Origin: an uncultured Bacteroides sp.
GTDB taxonomy: Bacteria > Bacteroidota > Bacteroidia > Bacteroidales > Bacteroidaceae
Reading direction: 5' to 3'
NCBI RefSeq assembly: GCF_937912035.1
Contig: NZ_CALDPF010000043.1
Span: 100,273-164,272, forward strand
Length of the DNA: 64,000 nucleotides
The position numbers and the translations under genes were made by a program. Positions 9,069 through 16,631 of the stretch are shown here, one piece after another (positions within the stretch are counted from its first letter, which is position 1; each line of letters starts with the position of its first letter). The notes below the pieces were generated by a model, which saw nothing but the letters and a program-made list of their open reading frames with translations, made no database searches and was not told the DNA's origin.

Positions 9069-10322
9069 ATGGCAGAAGTGACATTCCCTCAGTTGATACA
9101 GCGTGCTTGCGGTATCGACGTCCATCTGAAGGTTGTGGTGGCGACAATAGACGGAGTAGGCATCCAATGTGATACCCGCTCATTCAAAACCTTCACGAGT
9201 TCTTTGAATGAATTGAAAGAATGGCTATTGTCCAATGGTATAACGCATGTGGCAATGGAAAGTACCGGTGTTTACTGGAAACCTGTTTATAAGGTACTTG
9301 AAGATTCCATTCCCAATGTCTGGATAGTCAATGCCCGTCACATTAAGAATGTTCCGGGTCACAAGACAGACAAGATGGACAGCGAATGGATCTGCAAGCT
9401 TCTTTTGGCAGGTCTTCTCAAGCCGAGCTATATTCCTCCCAAGGAGCAGCGTCAGCTTCGTGACCTGACTCGCTACCGGAACAAGCTTATTCAGCAGATA
9501 GCTTCAGAGAAGAACCGTATGATGCGTATTCTTGAAGACTGCAACATCAAGCTTTCAGGTGTAGTAAGCAATACAAGCGGTACGACAGCTACTTCTCTTA
9601 TTGATATGCTTTGTGAAGGTAAAGTCCTTACTCTTGATGATATAAAGTCAGTTTACCACTGAAAACTGTCAGCCAGTCCGGAAGAGTTGTTGGAAGCGTG
9701 TACCGGTTTTGTTGAAGAGCATCACATTTATCTTCTTCAGATAATCCGAAAGGATATAGACCAGACTCAGACTTTAGTTGATGATTTGTCCGAATGTATA
9801 AAGAGACTGTTGTCCAAGTACGAGAATGTCCTTGAACTTCTCAGGGAGATTCCCGGTTTTAGCACCAAGGTTGTAGAGGATCTGGTTTCTGAGATAGGTC
9901 TTGACATGTCCCACTTCCCTTCAGAAAAGCATCTTTCGTCCTGGGCCGGTCTTTCTCCGGGTAACAACGAGAGTGCTGGCAAAAAAAGCGCACGAATCAC
10001 TCACGGAAACAAACAGGTAAAGGCGGTAATCACAGAAGCCGCATGGGCTGCGACCCGTACAAAGAATACGTTTTTCAGTGAGAGATACCATCGTATAGCT
10101 GCCCGCAGAGGGAAAAAACGTGCCTTGATTGCAGTGGGACATTCTCAGTTGATATCCGTTTATCTTATACTGAGTACGGGAGCCCGTTACCATGAGCTTG
10201 GTGCACAATATATGCAATCCAAGATAGAGCAGAAACGCAAGGTATATTTGTCTTCCGAACTTAAAAAGCTTGGATACAATGTCTCGCTTACTAAAGTTCC
10301 ACAAGCAGTAACACCCAATTAA
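9069..10322 (+). pseudogene. IS110-family transposase interrupted by one in-frame TGA
   Basis: The intact frame would encode about 417 residues. The DEDD catalytic domain shows GIDVHLKVVVATI, VAMESTGVYWKPVY and GHKTDKMDSEWICKLL. The second domain shows REIPGFSTKVVEDLVSEIG and NESAGKKSARITHGN, the latter holding the candidate catalytic serine. A TGA at 9660-9662 interrupts the frame. The following codons continue in the same frame with conserved sequence (KLSASPEELLEAC), so this is a nonsense change, not a frameshift. CGA, GGA or AGA is the likely original codon. The upstream TTG at 9042 and the internal TTG at 9687 are not credible starts. Everything else looks undamaged, suggesting recent inactivation or, less likely, readthrough. 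Confidence 0.88.
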
Positions 10323-10328
10323 CAATAC

Positions 10329-10451
10329 AGACCAAAGGCCGACTTTTACTGGAATTACCATAGTCCGAAAATGAAATTGGTCTCAACAGCTAAGCGCCAA
10401 AGATTGTGACTTATGTACACGTGTATGAAACTTTTAAATTCTTAGCTGTTG
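10329..10451 (+). ncRNA. Candidate IS110 bridge RNA: two consecutive long-range stems
   Basis: Directly after the transposase stop, AGACCAA (10329-10335) pairs perfectly with TTGGTCT (10377-10383) around a 41-base loop. One base later CAACAGCTAAG (10384-10394) pairs perfectly with CTTAGCTGTTG (10441-10451) around a 46-base loop that contains the palindrome TACACGTGTA. Two adjacent stems with large internal loops resemble the target-binding and donor-binding loops of bridge RNAs of IS110-family recombinases. IS1111-group elements are reported to carry this RNA after the transposase. The pairing is seen directly; the function and exact ends are inferred. Confidence 0.45.
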
Positions 10452-10549
10452 CTATTTGTCATCGTATAATAGCCGCATTTGTGTTTTCATGAATGCTAAT
10501 CTTTCTTTTGTCAAAACACTCGGTTTTATATCAATTTTAGTATAAACCT

Positions 10550-10570
10550 GTCCTACTTTATGTGTAGGAC
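10550..10570 (+). promoter_or_regulatory. Hairpin 15 bases before the heparinase-like gene
   Basis: GTCCTAC (10550-10556) and GTAGGAC (10564-10570) form a perfect 7-bp stem with a 7-base loop, ending 15 bases before the ATG at 10586. There is no T-run, so it is not a classical terminator. It could be a leader structure, a protein-binding site or a residual structure at the edge of the insertion sequence. The remaining bases between 10452 and 10549 show nothing I can name. Confidence 0.4.
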
Positions 10571-10585
10571 GCTTAATATTTACGT

Positions 10586-12421
10586 ATGAAAAAATATCTG
10601 TTACTATCATTAATGTTACTATGTTGTATCATAGTAAATTCACAAAACCAACAAAGTGTTTCTATTGATTATTCTACCATTAATCCTCATCCAAGATTGT
10701 TTCTCCACAAAGGTGGTGAAAAAGGAATCATGAATGCTGTTGAAATGCATCCGGAATTTAAACGTATTTATGATTATATTGTAGATCAATCTGATAATTA
10801 TCTAGTCACACCAACGCTTAAACATCAGATGACCGGAAGACGCTTGTTATCTGTTTCTCGCGAAGCTATCAAAAGAATATTTTATCTGTCTTTTTCATAT
10901 AGAATGACAAATGAAAGAATCTATGCCTTAAGGGCAGAACAGGAAATGCGAGCTATTTGCATGTTCGACGACTGGAACCCCTCACATTTTCTTGATGTGG
11001 GAGAAATGACTTTGGCTCTGGCTATAGGATATGACTGGCTGTTTGATTGCTTGCGGGATGACAGCAAAAAAATGATAAAGGAATCCATAATCAGTAAAGG
11101 GTTTGTACCTTCAAAAGACAAACGCTATAACTGGTTCCTGAAATCTTCCAACAATTGGAATCAGGTATGCAATGCCGGTATGGTACTGGGAGCATTATCA
11201 ATTTTCGAAGAAGCACAGGATGATTCTTCTTTCATGATTGAAAGAGCTTTACAGACATTAGGCACTTGTGTGAAAGGATATGCTCCTGACGGCAACTATC
11301 CTGAGGGATACAATTACTGGGGATATGGTACAACTTTTAATGTATTTCTTATTGCAGCTTTGGAATCTGCCCTGAACACTGACGCTGGACTTTGTGACTA
11401 CCCTGGTTTCATGGAATCCTCAAAGTATATGCTATATATGGCAGGTACAACGGGACTGGCATTCAACTTCAGTGATGCTCGTGAAACTAAACAGGCATTC
11501 CCAGCACAATTCTGGTTTGCTGATCATCAGAATGATCCTTCATTATTATGGAATGAAATAGAGTTTTTAAGGGACAATAATTCACGCTTTACAGCTGAAG
11601 AAGAACGTTTTCTTCCTCTTTCGCTCATATATGGTTCCCATATTGATATTAACAAGATTGAACAGCCGAAAGAAAATATATGGTATGGCAACGGAAAAAC
11701 CCCGGTAGTCCTTGTAAGGACGAATTGGGAATATGGTAAAGGATGTTATCTTGGCATAAAAGGCGGTAAAGCAAAAGAAAGTCATGGTCACATGGATGCC
11801 GGTTCATTTGTATTCGAAGCCATGGGAGTCAGATGGGCTCAAGACATGGGAATGCAGGAATACAATTCTCTTGAACAGAAAGGTGTGAACTTATGGGACA
11901 GCAGCCAGAAGGGACAACGTTGGGATGTATTCAGATATAATAATTTTGTGCATAATACACTAACTGTAAATGAAGAAAAACATATAGCAGATGCTTTCGT
12001 ACCTATAAATAAAATAATAAACAAAAAATCCCAACTAGGTGCAGAACTCGATCTGTCTCCTCTATTTGCCGGTAACCTAAAAAAGGCCGTACGAAAAATA
12101 GTATTGAACAATAATGAGTATCTAACTATTACCGACGAACTCAGAACAGGCGAACAAGATGCCAATGTTCGCTGGACTATGTTTACTACAGCATCTCCAA
12201 AAATTATTGATGACAGGAATCTGGAACTTAATAAAGAAGGTAAACGTCTGCGTATGGTAATCGAATCACCAGTAATGGCTTCATTCAAGATTCTTGATAA
12301 CACTCCTGACCATGATTATGACACGCCAAATCCGGGTTCTTGCCGTGTGACTGCAAATGTAAACATTAAGGCAAACTCAAAAACAACGATAAAAATAAAA
12401 CTGATTCCAGTAACAGACTGA
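10586..12421 (+). CDS. Secreted heparinase II/III-family polysaccharide lyase
   Basis: A 611-residue exported protein with an N-terminal signal peptide (hydrophobic residues 4-17, cleavage probably near SQNQ). An alpha/alpha-toroid domain covers roughly residues 40-370, with the NNWNQVCNAGMVLGAL and DGNYPEGYNYWGYG motifs seen in heparinase II/III-like lyases. The C-terminal beta-sandwich begins near residue 385 and includes SHGHMDAGSFVFEAMG. These enzymes cleave uronic-acid-containing polysaccharides by beta-elimination; the substrate cannot be read from sequence. No susC/susD pair, sulfatase or kinase lies nearby, so this is at most a fragment of a utilisation locus. The beta-propeller gene before the insertion sequence may once have been its direct neighbour. 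Confidence 0.85.
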   Translation: MKKYLLLSLMLLCCIIVNSQNQQSVSIDYSTINPHPRLFLHKGGEKGIMNAVEMHPEFKRIYDYIVDQSDNYLVTPTLKHQMTGRRLLSVSREAIKRIFYLSFSYRMTNERIYALRAEQEMRAICMFDDWNPSHFLDVGEMTLALAIGYDWLFDCLRDDSKKMIKESIISKGFVPSKDKRYNWFLKSSNNWNQVCNAGMVLGALSIFEEAQDDSSFMIERALQTLGTCVKGYAPDGNYPEGYNYWGYGTTFNVFLIAALESALNTDAGLCDYPGFMESSKYMLYMAGTTGLAFNFSDARETKQAFPAQFWFADHQNDPSLLWNEIEFLRDNNSRFTAEEERFLPLSLIYGSHIDINKIEQPKENIWYGNGKTPVVLVRTNWEYGKGCYLGIKGGKAKESHGHMDAGSFVFEAMGVRWAQDMGMQEYNSLEQKGVNLWDSSQKGQRWDVFRYNNFVHNTLTVNEEKHIADAFVPINKIINKKSQLGAELDLSPLFAGNLKKAVRKIVLNNNEYLTITDELRTGEQDANVRWTMFTTASPKIIDDRNLELNKEGKRLRMVIESPVMASFKILDNTPDHDYDTPNPGSCRVTANVNIKANSKTTIKIKLIPVTD

Positions 12422-12478
12422 ATAGGTATAAAGTAAGAATAAACCATTCGACATACGTTTCTATTTAAAAATAATTTT

Positions 12479-12522
12479 CCAGGTTAATTCATCTGAATAA
12501 GATACATTAACCTGGATTTTTT
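12479..12522 (+). terminator. Intrinsic terminator after the lyase gene
   Basis: CCAGGTTAAT (12479-12488) pairs perfectly with ATTAACCTGG (12506-12515) and is followed by ATTTTTTA. The 10-bp stem has a 17-base loop. Confidence 0.8.
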
Positions 12523-12540
12523 ATGTACATAAACATCTTA

Positions 12541-12563
12541 CAAAACCTTTTAAAAAGGTTTTG
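12541..12563. terminator. Palindromic hairpin between convergent genes
   Basis: CAAAACCTTTT and AAAAGGTTTTG form 11-base arms around one central A. The site lies between the convergent ends of the lyase gene and yaaA, and its arms are flanked by A- and T-rich DNA on both sides, so it could end yaaA transcription on the minus strand. Confidence 0.55.
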
Positions 12564-12582
12564 AATAGTATTTAAACGAATA

Positions 12583-13347
12583 TCACCCCATAGTAAACAC
12601 CAAATGGTTATTTGTACTCTCTTTTTCATTAAAACAAAATCCCTCCCATTCAAACAACTTCATCTGTTCAGGATTCTCTATCCTATTCTTCAAAAGAAAG
12701 CGAGTCATTTCTCCACGACACATTTTAGCATAAATCACAACAGTTGATAATTTCCCATTCTTATATACATAAAAGTCCGGAGTTATTACATTTACTTCAC
12801 GACATACTCGCTTCCAGTCAAACAGATCTTTCATCTCATTGCTTGCCAGATTTATAAGGATACCTCCCTGATTCTTTATTTCATTTATAAAAAAATCTGT
12901 CAATACTGGTTTCCAAAAATCAAACATCGTAATACCACCCCTCTCCGGCAATCGTACATCTCCTTCCAGACGATATTTCTTTATAATATCCAAAGGACGC
13001 AACAATCCATAAAGAAATGATGTAATAAGTAAATGCTCCTGTGCATAATTAAAATCCTCATCCGTAAAATAATTTACATACAAACGTTTGAAAACCATAC
13101 CTGTGTAAGACAATATGGCAGGTAATCCATTATTGTCTTCCGAAAAGAAATTCTGAAATCTAAAATAATTCTCTGCCGCCAATTTTGAGTTTATTCTCAA
13201 CATTCGGGAAATCTCACTGCTGCTGAATTGCGATAAACTTCTGATATTACATGCTGCCTCTTCATAAAACATAGGAGTTGTTGTAAAAGGGACTTCTTTT
13301 TTAGTGCGTTCTGTCATTGTCTTAGCACAAGATATATAAATCATCAT
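12583..13347 (-). CDS. yaaA: Peroxide stress protein YaaA (DUF328/UPF0246)
   Basis: A 254-residue protein matching the YaaA family: ISCAKTM at the N-terminus, a central AILSYTGMVFKRL, the signature SFLYGLLRPLDIIKKYRLE, and LINLASNEMKDLF. In E. coli YaaA lowers free iron and protects DNA from hydrogen peroxide. The biochemical activity is DNA binding with a helix-hairpin-helix-like fold. The length is normal. It is a single-gene unit with its own likely promoter and lies between the lyase and the arabinose operon with no functional link. Confidence 0.93.
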   Translation of the reverse strand: MMIYISCAKTMTERTKKEVPFTTTPMFYEEAACNIRSLSQFSSSEISRMLRINSKLAAENYFRFQNFFSEDNNGLPAILSYTGMVFKRLYVNYFTDEDFNYAQEHLLITSFLYGLLRPLDIIKKYRLEGDVRLPERGGITMFDFWKPVLTDFFINEIKNQGGILINLASNEMKDLFDWKRVCREVNVITPDFYVYKNGKLSTVVIYAKMCRGEMTRFLLKNRIENPEQMKLFEWEGFCFNEKESTNNHLVFTMG

Positions 13348-13378
13348 AAGCTATTATTAATTTAATCTTCTCAAGTTA

Positions 13379-13386
13379 CAAAAATA
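13379..13386 (-). promoter_or_regulatory. -7 box before yaaA
   Basis: On the minus strand 13386-13379 reads TATTTTTG, an exact TAnnTTTG match about 32 bases before the yaaA ATG. No good -33 box was found. Confidence 0.4.
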
Positions 13387-13520
13387 CATCTAAAATCAGT
13401 TTTTCCAGAGAAATAATCTATTAATTATTAAAATTCAAGATGTTATCTCACTTCAAAGACACATCCTCTGCCTTTTTATAATCTTATTTATCAAGTAAAT
13501 GATAATATTTTACTACAAAT

Positions 13521-13599
13521 AGTGTAAAATAAACACTTCAATGTTGTAAAACATATTTATACAAGAACAAGATAAAGAAATAAGTGTTACTTTTACACC
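13521..13599. promoter_or_regulatory. Two copies of an 18-base motif in opposite orientation, candidate AraR operators
   Basis: AGTGTAAAATAAACACTT (13521-13538) and the reverse complement of 13582-13599 (GGTGTAAAAGTAACACTT) agree at 15 of 18 positions. Each has GTGT/ACAC half-sites. A third short palindrome, ATGTTGTAAAACAT (13541-13554), lies between them. The second copy covers TACTTTTA at 13588-13595, close to a -7 box, and ends 31 bases before the mutarotase ATG. Position at the head of the arabinose operon and the encoded AraR make it a reasonable operator candidate; binding is inferred. The rest of 13348-13520 shows nothing further. Confidence 0.5.
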
Positions 13600-13629
13600 G
13601 TTTAAAAGACAATACCATATAAACATATA

Positions 13630-14784
13630 ATGAGAAACATGAAAAAGTCATTTTTAAGTATCGGTACTGCCGTAATTATACTAAGCGGATGTACCTCACA
13701 AGAGAAGAAAGCAGAACTTACACTGTCAGGACTTAACCCAAGTAATTTTGAGACTACAATTGACGGTAGTAAAAAAACGGATCTTTACACTCTCACAAAC
13801 AAAAATGGAATGGAAGTTTGTGTAACGAATTTTGGTGGTAGAATTGTTTCAATAATGGTACCGGACAGAAACGGGAAAATGACAGATGTTGTTCTTGGAT
13901 TCGATAATATTAATGATTATCAAAATATACCAAGTGATTTCGGAGCAAGCATAGGAAGATATGCAAACCGTATAAATAAAGGTAAAATCAACATTGACGG
14001 ACAGGAAATTCAACTTCCGACAAACAATTTCGGTCACTGCCTACACGGAGGTCCTACCGGTTGGCAATATCAGGTTTATGAGGCCAATCAGACCAATGAT
14101 AGCACAATTGTACTTACAATGAAATCAGCTGATGGTGATAACAATTTCCCTGGAAACATAACTGCAAATGTTACTTATACTTTAACTTCAGATAATGCTA
14201 TAGACATAAAATATGACGCCACAACCGATAAAACTACAGTTATCAATATGACAAACCACTCATATTTCAACCTTAGTGGAGACATGTCAAAACCTGCAAC
14301 TGATCATATCCTTTACGTAGCAGCAGACAGCATCACTCCTGTAGACAGTACATTCATGACTACCGGTGAAATGATGGCTGTTAAAGAAACTCCTTTCGAC
14401 TTCAACACACCTAAGACAATAGCTCCAGACGTAACAGCGTTTGATAATGAACAGATAAAATTCGGAAATGGTTTTGACCATAACTGGGTATTATCCACAA
14501 AAGGTAACGATACAAAAGTTGCAGCTAAACTTACAAGTCCTACAAGTGGCATAACACTTGAGGTTTACACTAATGAACCTGGTATTCAAGTTTATACAGG
14601 CAATTTCCTTACAGGTGAGGTAAAAGGGAAAAATGGTGTGGCTTATCCACAGCGTGCTTCAGTTTGTCTTGAGACGCAACATTATCCAGACAGCCCAAAC
14701 AAAACACAATGGCCATCGGTAATCCTTAAACCAGGAGAAAAATATTACAGCCATTGTGTATTCAAATTTGGAGTAGAGAAATAA
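13630..14784 (+). CDS. Aldose 1-epimerase (mutarotase) lipoprotein
   Basis: It interconverts the alpha and beta anomers of aldoses such as L-arabinose or D-galactose. The 384-residue protein starts with a lipoprotein signal (MKKSF... to lipobox ILSGC, cysteine near residue 21), so it probably acts outside the cytoplasmic membrane, feeding the symporter encoded next. Family motifs are visible: FGGRIVSIMVPDRNG, GASIGRYANRI, the catalytic histidine in NMTNHSYFNLSG, and FDHNWVL. ATG codons at 13630 and 13639 are both possible starts; the second leaves a more usual signal peptide. It is the first gene of the arabinose cluster, 35 bases before the transporter. Confidence 0.92.
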   Translation: MRNMKKSFLSIGTAVIILSGCTSQEKKAELTLSGLNPSNFETTIDGSKKTDLYTLTNKNGMEVCVTNFGGRIVSIMVPDRNGKMTDVVLGFDNINDYQNIPSDFGASIGRYANRINKGKINIDGQEIQLPTNNFGHCLHGGPTGWQYQVYEANQTNDSTIVLTMKSADGDNNFPGNITANVTYTLTSDNAIDIKYDATTDKTTVINMTNHSYFNLSGDMSKPATDHILYVAADSITPVDSTFMTTGEMMAVKETPFDFNTPKTIAPDVTAFDNEQIKFGNGFDHNWVLSTKGNDTKVAAKLTSPTSGITLEVYTNEPGIQVYTGNFLTGEVKGKNGVAYPQRASVCLETQHYPDSPNKTQWPSVILKPGEKYYSHCVFKFGVEK

Positions 14785-14819
14785 CATATAGCTTAATATC
14801 ATAAAAACACATTATCATT

Positions 14820-16565
14820 ATGAATTGGAGTTCAAAAGAATTTATATGGTTGGACTGGTTAGTACTAATCATAGGAATATTGGGAGTAGCATGGGCCGTC
14901 TGGCGCGCGGTAAGAAAAGACAAACTTGCAATGCAAGGAGCAGACAGTCAGGATTATTTATTTGGTAAAGGAGAACCTTGGTATGTCATAGGAGCCGCAA
15001 TTTTTGCTGCTAATATAGGTTCAGAACACTTAGTAGGTCTTGCAGGAACAGGAGCTAAAGACGGCGTGGGTATGGCACACTGGGAAATGCAAGGTTGGAT
15101 GATTCTTATCCTCGGCTGGCTATTTGTGCCATTCTATCAGTTACTTAACAATAAAATGGGTAAGATAATCACTATGCCGGATTTCTTGAAATACCGCTAC
15201 ACTCAGAGAACAGGCTCATGGTTGAGCATCATCACACTTATAGCCTATATTCTCACAAAAGTGAGTGTAACAGCTTTCACCGGTGGTATCTTCTTCGAAT
15301 ATCTGCTCGGACTTCCTTTCTGGTGGGGAGCTTTGGGACTGATTGCAATTACAGCCGTATTTACAGTATTGGGTGGCATGAAAGGTGTGATGACAATGTC
15401 AGCTATACAGACCCCTATCCTGATTATCGGTTCATTCCTTGTTCTATTCCTCGGATTGTCTGCACTTGGACAAGGAAGCATAGCCGACGGATGGAGCAAC
15501 ATGATGGATTACGCACGTTCCGCTCACGACGGATATGGAATAAACCACATGTTCCACTGGGATGAAGGTGATCCTATGTATCCTAAATTCCCTGGATTTG
15601 CAGTATTCATCGGAGCATCTATCATCGGTTTCTGGTACTGGTGTACTGACCAGCATATTGTTCAGCGTGTACTTGGACAGCAGAAAGGCGAATCGGACGA
15701 CGTAGTAATGAAACGTGCCCGCAGAGGTAGTATCGCTGCCGGTTATTTCAAACTTCTTCCTGTTTTCATGTTCCTTATCCCAGGTATGGTAGCTGTAGCC
15801 TTGGCACAAGATCCAAACAGTGGTATTGTAATGGATCTTACAAACCAGCACGACACTGACGGAGCATTTGCAATGATGGTGAAAAATATTCTTCCTGCAG
15901 GTGTGAAAGGATTGGTAACAATCGGTTTCATATGTGCCTTGGTTACATCTCTGGCAGCGTTCTTCAACAGTTGTGCAACTCTGTTTACAGAAGACTTCTA
16001 CAAACCAATGCGTCAGGGCAAGAGCGAAGCACACTATGTATTCGTAGGACGAGTAGCTACAGTAGTAGTTGTTATCCTCGGATTGCTATGGTTACCTATC
16101 ATGATGAACATGGATAATCTCTACAGCTATCTGCAAGACATCCAATCACTGTTGGCACCTGCAATGGTAGCAGTATTTACACTAGGTATTTTCTCTAAGA
16201 AAATCACTCCTAAGGCTGGCGAATGGGGACTTATCGGAGGTTTCATCATTGGCATGGTAAGGCTCGTTACTAACGTAATAACAAAAAGCGGTTCAGCAAC
16301 AATGGAAGGAGCGTTTTGGGATGCTACAGCATGGTTCTGGCAGACTAACTGGTTGATTTTTGAAATATGGTTACTGGTATTCCTGATGATAATGATGGCT
16401 GTAGTGTCATGTTTCACCCCAAAACCTTCTGCACAGCAGATTGAAGCTATAACATTCACAGGTAGTTACAAGGAACTTATCAGAAAGAGCTGGAATAAGT
16501 GGGATGTAATAGCATCACTTGGAGTTATACTCCTTTGCGGATTATTCTACGCTTATTTCTGGTAA
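14820..16565 (+). CDS. Sodium:solute symporter (SSS family), probable L-arabinose transporter
   Basis: A 581-residue inner-membrane protein with about 14 hydrophobic segments. It has the SSS-family features IGAAIFAANIGSEHLVGLAG in the early helices and a central GASIIGFWYWCTDQHIVQRVLG, both typical of SGLT-like sugar transporters. It would import a sugar with sodium. The substrate is inferred from the arabinose isomerase, epimerase and kinase genes that follow, and from the same order in other Bacteroides arabinose clusters. The C-terminus ends in a further membrane segment. A strong hairpin lies between its stop and araR. Confidence 0.92.
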   Translation: MNWSSKEFIWLDWLVLIIGILGVAWAVWRAVRKDKLAMQGADSQDYLFGKGEPWYVIGAAIFAANIGSEHLVGLAGTGAKDGVGMAHWEMQGWMILILGWLFVPFYQLLNNKMGKIITMPDFLKYRYTQRTGSWLSIITLIAYILTKVSVTAFTGGIFFEYLLGLPFWWGALGLIAITAVFTVLGGMKGVMTMSAIQTPILIIGSFLVLFLGLSALGQGSIADGWSNMMDYARSAHDGYGINHMFHWDEGDPMYPKFPGFAVFIGASIIGFWYWCTDQHIVQRVLGQQKGESDDVVMKRARRGSIAAGYFKLLPVFMFLIPGMVAVALAQDPNSGIVMDLTNQHDTDGAFAMMVKNILPAGVKGLVTIGFICALVTSLAAFFNSCATLFTEDFYKPMRQGKSEAHYVFVGRVATVVVVILGLLWLPIMMNMDNLYSYLQDIQSLLAPAMVAVFTLGIFSKKITPKAGEWGLIGGFIIGMVRLVTNVITKSGSATMEGAFWDATAWFWQTNWLIFEIWLLVFLMIMMAVVSCFTPKPSAQQIEAITFTGSYKELIRKSWNKWDVIASLGVILLCGLFYAYFW

Positions 16566-16574
16566 AAAGAATAA

Positions 16575-16616
16575 ATATTGTTCTACATTTGTATTCGAAA
16601 AAATGTAGAACAATAT
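16575..16616 (+). promoter_or_regulatory. Long perfect hairpin in the araR leader
   Basis: Bases 16575-16590 and 16601-16616 are perfect 16-base inverted repeats (ATATTGTTCTACATTT and its complement) around a 10-base loop. The structure ends 15 bases before the araR ATG and nine bases after the transporter stop. There is no T-run, so simple termination is unlikely. It could stabilise or end-protect the upstream mRNA, limit araR translation, or be a double-stranded operator. It does not resemble the paired motif upstream of the mutarotase gene. Confidence 0.6.
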
Positions 16617-16631
16617 AAAATCTGTACTTAC

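Larger units (their letters stand above)
9004..10451 (+). mobile_element. IS110-family insertion sequence (ends approximate)
   Basis: The element is recognised by its transposase, which has an N-terminal DEDD nuclease domain and a C-terminal Transposase_20-type domain. IS110-family elements lack conventional terminal inverted repeats and do not make ordinary target duplications, so the ends cannot be fixed from one copy. The range runs from a nine-base sequence (CGCCAAAGA, 9004-9012), also present at 10395-10403, to the end of the second long stem downstream. The leading non-coding part is short (at most 89 bases) and the trailing part is long, the arrangement described for the IS1111 subgroup, whose guide RNA lies after the transposase. 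The element separates the beta-propeller and lyase genes. Confidence 0.75.

Noticed and set aside
16575..16616. Classical intrinsic terminator before araR
   Set aside because: The long stem is followed by ATAAAATCTG and not by a T-run.
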